Assembly (NCBI GenBank): GCA_027021085.1
Contig: JALUVB010000107.1
Coordinates: forward strand, 1-26,302
Reading direction: 5' to 3'
Length of the DNA stretch: 26,302 bases
Origin: a bacterium
Lineage (GTDB): Bacteria > CAIJMQ01 > JAADFP01
Numbering within the stretch: the stretch's first letter is position 1; every line of letters starts with the position of its first letter. The position numbers were made by a program, and so were the translations under genes. The notes beneath the pieces are model-generated. The model saw nothing but the letters and a program-made list of their open reading frames with translations, ran no database searches and was not told where the DNA came from. This document shows, in pieces, positions 22,003 through 26,302 of this stretch.

Positions 22003-23496
22003 TTGCCGGTTAAAACACTGAAGAGCAAAAGAGTAGTTATAGCTAACTCTATAGGCAGGGATTCGCAGGGCTTTTATATAATTCATTCTCCTTCCCGCTG
22101 GTCCTCCGGTGTGCGGGCAGAAAATCACTTCACCTATTATCCCTGGGAATTGGCATACCTTTCTTCCTTGCTGAAAAGGGATACAGACCACCAGGTCAGT
22201 TTCATAGACGGAAATCTTCAAAAATTAAACTGGAAAGAGTTGTCAGAAGAAATTCTCCGGTACTCCCCTCAATATCTAATCATGGAGCCATCTACCCGCA
22301 CGATTACAGAGGACTTGAAATGTGCCCTCAGGGTAAAAGAGAAGTTGGGAACATCTTTAATACTTTGTGGACAGCATGCCAGCGCGCTTCCTGCTGAGCT
22401 GCTCTCGCAGGGAGTGGATTTTGTGGTGAGTGGCGAGTACGAAAAAGCAGTCCTGCAGTTTTTCCGGGGAAAGGAGCCTCGCGACTTGCCCGGGTTCTAT
22501 CCCAATCCCCCCGGAGAATTGATAGAACTCGATTCCCTTCCCTTTCCTGAAGATGAAGATGTGAGCAGAATTGATTATGCTATTCCGGGTGAACCCTCAT
22601 CTGATTACATAGAAATCCAGGCGTATGCTTCTCGTGGTTGTCCCAGGTCCTGTAATTTCTGTGTATCCCGTCACCTTTACTACCGGAGACCGGTGTGGAG
22701 AAAACGGAAGGTAGAGAACATTTTGCGGGAAATCATCTACCTTAAAGAAAAGTATCCCCGGATGCAGGGAATTTTCTTTGATGAGGAATGCCACAACGGA
22801 AGCGAGGATTTTATCCTCGAGTTGTGCAGGGAGATGGTAAAAGAAGGGTTAAATACTCTCAAGTTTGAAGCTATGTGCGATGCCATGCTTCTTAGCCGGA
22901 GCATGCTGAGAGCCATGCGTGAAGCAGGTTACTACCAGATAAGAGTGGGGATTGAAAGCGGGAGTGAAAAGGTTTTGAAAGGCATTAATAAAAGCATAAA
23001 TTTAAGAAAACTGGAGGAAATACTGCATCTGGCAAAAGAACTGGGAATGCTTGCCTACGGCACTTTTATTGTGGGTGCTCCAGCCTCTTCCCAGGAGGAA
23101 GACCTGAAGACGGTAAAATACATTAAGTATCTGCTTCGTGGCGGTTTACTGGATAAGCTCCAGGTTTCCATTCTCACTCCCCAGCCGGGAACACCTTTTT
23201 ATGCCTGGAGCCTAAAAAATAATTACCTGAGTCGGGAGGATTTTTCTGCCTTTGATGGAGAGAGAAAAACAGTGGTAAGTTATCCTCATTATCCTTCTCA
23301 GTGTATAGAAAGAATGAAGGAGATGGCGGTAAAGGTTAGGGACAGGGAACTCTTGTGGAAAAATATACGAAGGGGAAATGTCTTTTCCTGGATAGGGAGA
23401 GTTTTCCGGAAACATGGGGTAAGAAAGGGATTGAAAAAAGCTTACCACCGGCTGCAGAAAGCCATTTTTCTGCATCGCACCTCTTTTAAATTCTAA
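22003..23496 (+). CDS. B12-binding-type radical SAM protein
   Basis: 497 residues from TTG 22003, the only usual start codon after the in-frame TAG at 21982 and before the conserved region; no Shine-Dalgarno site is evident. Residues about 1-150 fit a cobalamin-binding-like Rossmann domain (YPWELAYLSSLLKRD, GQHASALPAEL, VSGEYE). The radical SAM core starts with Cys213-x3-Cys217-x2-Cys220 (RGCPRSCNFC), the 4Fe-4S ligands, followed by FFDEE and VGIESGSEKVLKGINK. Such proteins, found in B12-radical SAM/Elp3-like groups, perform methylations, ring changes or couplings, often in lipid, cell-envelope or natural-product pathways. The C-terminus is basic. Substrate is unknown, and neighbours give no clear hint. 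Confidence 0.85.
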   Translation: MPVKTLKSKRVVIANSIGRDSQGFYIIHSPSRWSSGVRAENHFTYYPWELAYLSSLLKRDTDHQVSFIDGNLQKLNWKELSEEILRYSPQYLIMEPSTRTITEDLKCALRVKEKLGTSLILCGQHASALPAELLSQGVDFVVSGEYEKAVLQFFRGKEPRDLPGFYPNPPGELIELDSLPFPEDEDVSRIDYAIPGEPSSDYIEIQAYASRGCPRSCNFCVSRHLYYRRPVWRKRKVENILREIIYLKEKYPRMQGIFFDEECHNGSEDFILELCREMVKEGLNTLKFEAMCDAMLLSRSMLRAMREAGYYQIRVGIESGSEKVLKGINKSINLRKLEEILHLAKELGMLAYGTFIVGAPASSQEEDLKTVKYIKYLLRGGLLDKLQVSILTPQPGTPFYAWSLKNNYLSREDFSAFDGERKTVVSYPHYPSQCIERMKEMAVKVRDRELLWKNIRRGNVFSWIGRVFRKHGVRKGLKKAYHRLQKAIFLHRTSFKF

Positions 23497-23547
23497 CGCT
23501 CTCTGCTACTTTTAAGGTTGAGTGTCCCGAATCCCCACCTCTCTTCC

Positions 23548-23684
23548 CGCCTAAAGTCTAAAATGTATCCTGCAAGAGTTGTGAGTTATGAGTTGTTAGT
23601 TCCGCCTATGCCTCCGCCTGTATTTTGCCTTCTGGATCTTCCCTTTCCCAGTCTAATGTCTAAAGTCTACGGTCTAAAGTCTAA
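23548..23684 (-). repeat. Heptamer repeat array D1 (inverted TTAGACY and GAGTTRT units)
   Basis: CGCCTAA 23548 and AGTCTAA 23555 are followed by GAGTTGT 23576, GAGTTAT 23583, GAGTTGT 23590 and TAGTTCC 23597. Five exact-register units then run 23650-23684: AGTCTAA, TGTCTAA, AGTCTAC, GGTCTAA, AGTCTAA, which is TTAGACT-type sequence on the - strand. Bases 23565-23587 match the reverse complement of 3306-3328 with two mismatches. Confidence 0.85.
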
Positions 23685-23686
23685 AA

Positions 23687-23757
23687 TCCTGGATGCCTGC
23701 TTCCGCAGGCCTGCCCGCCCTCCCGACGGATGTCGGGGGAAAGCAGGCGGGCATGAC
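23687..23757. repeat. GC-rich nested hairpin, expanded REP-like element
   Basis: GCCTGC 23695-23700 pairs with GCAGGC 23705-23710 around TTCC. GCCCGCC 23713-23719 pairs with GGCGGGC 23746-23752, and inside it CCCGAC 23722-23727 pairs with GTCGGG 23732-23737. The outer ends (TCCTGGATGCCTGC and GCATGACA) match the reverse complement of the second hairpin at 19484-19508, so this looks like the same element enlarged by a nested palindrome. Confidence 0.75.
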
Positions 23758-23845
23758 AATCGGGCTGGTTGCTTGTTATTCTTGCGAAATCCACCCTCTT
23801 TACCAAGAAACCAGGATTACCAGGGAACCAGGATACCGAGTTACA

Positions 23846-23905
23846 GTTCACTGTTCACTATTTACTATCCTTCCCCTCGCTACTATCTACTCGCTACCCG
23901 CTACT
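23846..23905 (-). repeat. Heptamer repeat array D2 (inverted AGTGAAC and AGTAGCG units)
   Basis: GTTCACT 23846 and 23853, ATTTACT 23860, then after an 11-nt spacer CGCTACT 23878, ATCTACT 23885, CGCTACC 23892 and CGCTACT 23899. On the - strand these read as AGTGAAC- and AGTAGCG-type units in the same relative order as array C1. Confidence 0.83.
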
Positions 23906-23964
23906 CACTCCATCCTCCCTCCCTCTCTTCAACGGAATCTATGTAAAAAATTTACAAAAATAAC

Positions 23965-23993
23965 TTGACAAATAATAATAATTATTATACTAT
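23965..23993 (+). promoter_or_regulatory. Promoter of the RpiR-type regulator with palindromic spacer
   Basis: TTGACA at 23965-23970 is a perfect -35. TACTAT at 23988-23993 (17-nt spacer) or TATACT at 23986-23991 (15-nt spacer) is the -10. The spacer contains a perfect 14-nt palindrome, ATAATAATTATTAT, at 23975-23988, a candidate operator. Confidence 0.65.
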
Positions 23994-24035
23994 GCATCTG
24001 ATAAGCAGGGAGAAAAAAGAGGAAGAAATTATAGT

Positions 24036-24920
24036 ATGGGAAACAATAGAGCGGGAGCAAAGGAAACAAACTGCCTGGTGAAAATTCGCTCGCATTATCC
24101 CTTCATGAAAAAAGCCGAGCAGAAGGTAGCCGATTTCATCCTGAACAATGACAAAGTAGCAGTAAGCTTACCCATTACTGAGGTAGCCAGGCGGAGCGGA
24201 GTGAGTGTGGCCACGGTGAGCAGATTCTACCAGAACCTCTCTTTTGACAGCTATCAGCATTTTCGGATAAGACTGGCGCAGGACTTAGTCTCTCCCATTG
24301 CTGAGATTTACGAGGATATTGAAAAAGGGGATTCTTCCCACGATATTATCCAGAAAGTTTTCCGGAAAAATATTGAGAGCTTGCGGGACACGCAAAAAAT
24401 TCTGGATACGAAAAGCCTGCTAAAAGCCGCCCGGGCTATTAGCAAGGCAAAGGCAGTGCATCTTTTTGGTATAGGAGGCTCCGCCGTGATAGCCAGGGAT
24501 GCCCGGATACAATTTCTGCATCTGGGTATCAGTACCAGTTGTTACGATGATGTCTATCTCCAGCTGCTTTCAGCTCTTTCCCTGAAAAAAGGAGAGGTAG
24601 CCATAGGAATCTCTCATTCCGGGGAAACAAAGAGCACGGTAGATTTTCTGGCGCTGGCTAAAAGGGCAAAGGCTACTACCGTTTGTATTACCAATTATGC
24701 TAACTCTCCTATTACTAAGGTTGCTGATATTTGTCTCCTTACTGCTTTTAGAGAAAGTAAAGTGCAGGCGGCTGCTATCTCCTCCCGCATTGCGCAGCTT
24801 AGCATTGTTGATGTTCTGTATATACTTGTGGCTATGCAGAAATCCGGGGAAATTATACCCCAGGTAAGAAAGATAGATGAACAGGTGGAAAGGTACTTAA
24901 GGTATAGCCAAAAAAGGTAA
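24036..24920 (+). CDS. RpiR family transcriptional regulator (HTH + SIS domains)
   Basis: 294 residues. Residues about 15-90 form the RpiR-type HTH (KKAEQKVADFILNN, ITEVARRSGVSVATVSRFYQNL). Residues about 125-260 form a SIS domain (KAVHLFGIGGSAVIARDA, GEVAIGISHSGETKSTVDFL, VCITNYANSPITKVADI), which in this family binds a phosphorylated sugar or sugar acid. AGAGGAAG near 24019 precedes ATG 24036 at a somewhat long distance. The RuBisCO-like gene follows after 25 nt, so it is likely co-transcribed and probably controlled by this protein. The palindrome in the promoter spacer would allow autoregulation. Family assignment is firm; effector and targets are inferred. Confidence 0.93.
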   Translation: MGNNRAGAKETNCLVKIRSHYPFMKKAEQKVADFILNNDKVAVSLPITEVARRSGVSVATVSRFYQNLSFDSYQHFRIRLAQDLVSPIAEIYEDIEKGDSSHDIIQKVFRKNIESLRDTQKILDTKSLLKAARAISKAKAVHLFGIGGSAVIARDARIQFLHLGISTSCYDDVYLQLLSALSLKKGEVAIGISHSGETKSTVDFLALAKRAKATTVCITNYANSPITKVADICLLTAFRESKVQAAAISSRIAQLSIVDVLYILVAMQKSGEIIPQVRKIDEQVERYLRYSQKR

Positions 24921-24945
24921 CCCTAACGAACTGAAAGGAGAAAAG

Positions 24946-26280
24946 ATGAAACGCTATTACGACCCTGATATCTTTAATCACACTCTGGACGGTATTGACC
25001 GCGATGAGCATATCGTAGCCACTTACTATGTGGAAGATACTGTCCCGGGGGAAGATTTTATTGACCACTTTGCCCTGATGCAGAGCATGGCTCTGGAAGG
25101 TTCTACCGGAACCTGGGTGGAAGTAAAAGAGGAAACACCAGAGGTAAGAAGAAGGCTTTCGGGGAAAATGCTCGGTTATTACGAAATCCCGGCACCGGAG
25201 GGCGTAAAGAAAGCAGTTGTGCAACTGGGATTTCCCATCTCTGCCTGGGAGGGAAATATTCCCATGATGCTTCTCTCCATATCTGGCAACTGTTTTGCTT
25301 ATTCTAAAAAACTCAGGCTTCTGGATGTAATCTTCCCCAAAAATTTGGTTAAGCAGTTCCAGGGGCCCAAGTTTGGCATAGAAGGGATAAGGAAGCTTCT
25401 GGGGATAGAGAAAAGGCCGTTGGTTCTGCATATCATCAAGCCCAAGATGGGAATGACACCAGAATCCACCGCAGAGCAGGTCTATCAGACTGCCCTGGGA
25501 GGAGTGGATATGGTGAAAGACGATGAGATGTGCAGTGATGTTTATAACTGTAAGTTTGAGGATAGGCTCTCTGCAGTGATGGATGCTTTAAAACGGGCAG
25601 AAAAGAAAACCGGGAAAAAGGTTCTTTACTTCGTCAGTATAACAGACGAGGTTAACCGGATAAATGAGAAGGCAAGAAAAGCAGTAAAAGCAGGAGCAAA
25701 TGCCTTGCTGTTAACCTATTCAGCCGGTCCCTCAGCTTTGAGGGTGCTGGCAGAGGACCCGGAAGTGAATGCTCCCATATTGCTGCATCCTTCGCACATG
25801 ATTGCCATGACTCCCCGCATTAGCTGGCCGGTGATGGCGAAAATCTGCCGCCTGTGTGGCGCAGACATGATGCTTACTCCCACTTACTGGTCAAGCATTC
25901 CCATGGTCTCCCTGGAAGAAGGATTAAGGACAGCCCAGGTCAAGACAGCTCCTTTTTATCATATTAAAAAAACCTGGCCCATGCCCTGTGCAGGCATGTA
26001 TCCGGGATTGCTTCCCACTCTGGTTAAAGAATACGGCACAGATATCGTCATCCCGGCGGGAGGAGGAATGTTGGGACATCCTATGGGTTATACTGCCGGC
26101 GCGATGGCCTGGAGACAGGCTATTGATGCGGTCATGGAGGGGATTCCCCTGGAAGAGGCTGCCAGGACAAAACCAGAATTAAAGGCAGCTATTGACCACT
26201 GGGGAGTCTTGAAAAGGCCCCACACTCCCTGGCTGAGAATTTCTCCCAAGTACCAGCCTAAGAGACCGCACGAGGAATAA
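24946..26280 (+). CDS. RuBisCO-like protein (form IV type)
   Basis: 444 residues, normal for the RuBisCO large-subunit superfamily. Conserved relative to spinach RbcL: Lys165 and Lys167 (IKPK; K175, K177), the metal site Lys191-Asp193-Glu194 (VKDDE; K201, D203, E204) and the phosphate-binding AGGGMLGHPMG (G403-G404 region). Changed: H294 to Ser283, R295 to His284, H327 to Leu310, loop-6 K334 to about Ser317, S379 to Ala349 and G381 to Met351. A true carboxylase is therefore very unlikely. Known RuBisCO-like enzymes act in methionine salvage or in sugar-acid breakdown (apionate/isoapionate pathways). The adjacent RpiR regulator favours a phosphorylated sugar or sugar-acid substrate. AAGGAG lies 5 nt before ATG. 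The alignment was made by eye. Confidence 0.9.
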   Translation: MKRYYDPDIFNHTLDGIDRDEHIVATYYVEDTVPGEDFIDHFALMQSMALEGSTGTWVEVKEETPEVRRRLSGKMLGYYEIPAPEGVKKAVVQLGFPISAWEGNIPMMLLSISGNCFAYSKKLRLLDVIFPKNLVKQFQGPKFGIEGIRKLLGIEKRPLVLHIIKPKMGMTPESTAEQVYQTALGGVDMVKDDEMCSDVYNCKFEDRLSAVMDALKRAEKKTGKKVLYFVSITDEVNRINEKARKAVKAGANALLLTYSAGPSALRVLAEDPEVNAPILLHPSHMIAMTPRISWPVMAKICRLCGADMMLTPTYWSSIPMVSLEEGLRTAQVKTAPFYHIKKTWPMPCAGMYPGLLPTLVKEYGTDIVIPAGGGMLGHPMGYTAGAMAWRQAIDAVMEGIPLEEAARTKPELKAAIDHWGVLKRPHTPWLRISPKYQPKRPHEE

Positions 26281-26286
26281 AAAGAC

Positions 26287-26302
26287 GGAAAAAAGGGGTA
26301 AG
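26287..26302 (+). promoter_or_regulatory. Possible ribosome binding site of a gene beyond the window
   Basis: GGAAAAAAGGGG at 26287-26298 follows the RuBisCO-like stop by a few bases and is purine-rich enough to serve a start codon just past the right edge. This would extend the RpiR/RuBisCO-like operon. Confidence 0.3.

Larger units (their letters stand above)
23497..24035. other. Large repeat-filled intergenic region before the rpiR-type gene
   Basis: This 539-nt region is built almost wholly of the repeat modules listed separately, in the opposite orientation to the block at 19283-19549, and ends with an AT-rich promoter. Frames of 60 to 140 codons cross it on the + strand, but they are translations of heptamers and hairpins without ribosome sites, so I call no gene here. 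Confidence 0.7.

Noticed and set aside
21941-22003. Frameshift joining the short leader ORF to the radical SAM gene
   Set aside because: The leader frame stops at 21971 and the gene's frame is closed by TAG at 21982, so no single frameshift joins them without reading a stop.
23518-23968. Frames of 64-142 codons through the repeat block
   Set aside because: They are translations of heptamers and hairpins; no Shine-Dalgarno site and no protein-like composition.
24853-25431. A 192-codon - strand frame
   Set aside because: Antisense shadow of the RpiR-type and RuBisCO-like genes.
24946-26280. True RuBisCO (form I, II or III) for CO2 fixation
   Set aside because: Equivalents of H294, R295, H327 and loop-6 K334 are missing, and there is no small subunit or phosphoribulokinase nearby.

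Overview
The window is a 26.3 kb stretch of a bacterial chromosome, roughly 45% GC by eye. All protein genes lie on the + strand; the only clear - strand gene is a tRNA-Gln. No single gene fixes the phylum. A type II/IV pseudopilin with a C-terminal H-X9-DG motif beside glycoside hydrolases, occasional TTG starts, an ispE-spoVG pair, a RuBisCO-like protein and intergenic heptamer/REP-type repeats together suggest an uncultured, possibly heterotrophic, PVC-like or Omnitrophota-like bacterium. That placement is an inference.

Layout. (1) 1-3174: overlapping operon of a 5'-truncated ComEC/Rec2 DNA-uptake channel, an exported two-HKD phospholipase D-like protein and a small S26-type peptidase. (2) 3175-4063: heptamer repeats, unassigned DNA and a probable glycosidase gene remnant. 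(3) 4064-12393: carbohydrate cluster with a GntR/LacI-type regulator behind a near-consensus promoter, a pseudopilin, a cytoplasmic six-hairpin glycosidase (clan GH-G-like) and a 1361-residue secreted GH42-like protein, closed by a strong terminator at 12562. (4) 12724-16038: two related GT2 glycosyltransferases and an O-antigen ligase/polymerase with TPR tail, in one overlapping operon for surface polysaccharide. (5) 16095-19287: tRNA-Gln (-), an acyl-CoA/acyl-ACP synthetase and glutamyl-tRNA synthetase. (6) 19288-19715: heptamer arrays, a REP-like inverted pair, then a good sigma70-type promoter. (7) 19716-23496: sugar-phosphate isomerase-like TIM barrel, ispE (TTG start), a SpoVG protein carrying an inserted zinc ribbon, and a B12-binding-type radical SAM protein. 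(8) 23497-24035: second large repeat block, mostly the reverse complement of block 6, then an AT-rich promoter. (9) 24036-26280: RpiR-type regulator and a RuBisCO-like protein; a possible ribosome binding site at the right edge suggests the operon continues.

How the parts may work together. Module 3 looks like a substrate-induced system in which the secreted protein attacks a glycan outside and the cytoplasmic enzyme finishes it inside; no transporter is present. Module 9 pairs a sugar-phosphate sensor with a RuBisCO-like enzyme that keeps the metal-site Lys-Asp-Glu but has lost several catalytic residues, pointing to a sugar-acid or sugar-phosphate reaction rather than CO2 fixation. Module 1 is notable because the ComEC C-terminal metallo-beta-lactamase domain lacks its metal motif while a PLD-superfamily gene is translationally coupled behind it.

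The most unusual features are the in-register 7-bp repeat families in four intergenic blocks, the zinc-ribbon SpoVG, the ComEC/PLD pairing and the RuBisCO-like gene.
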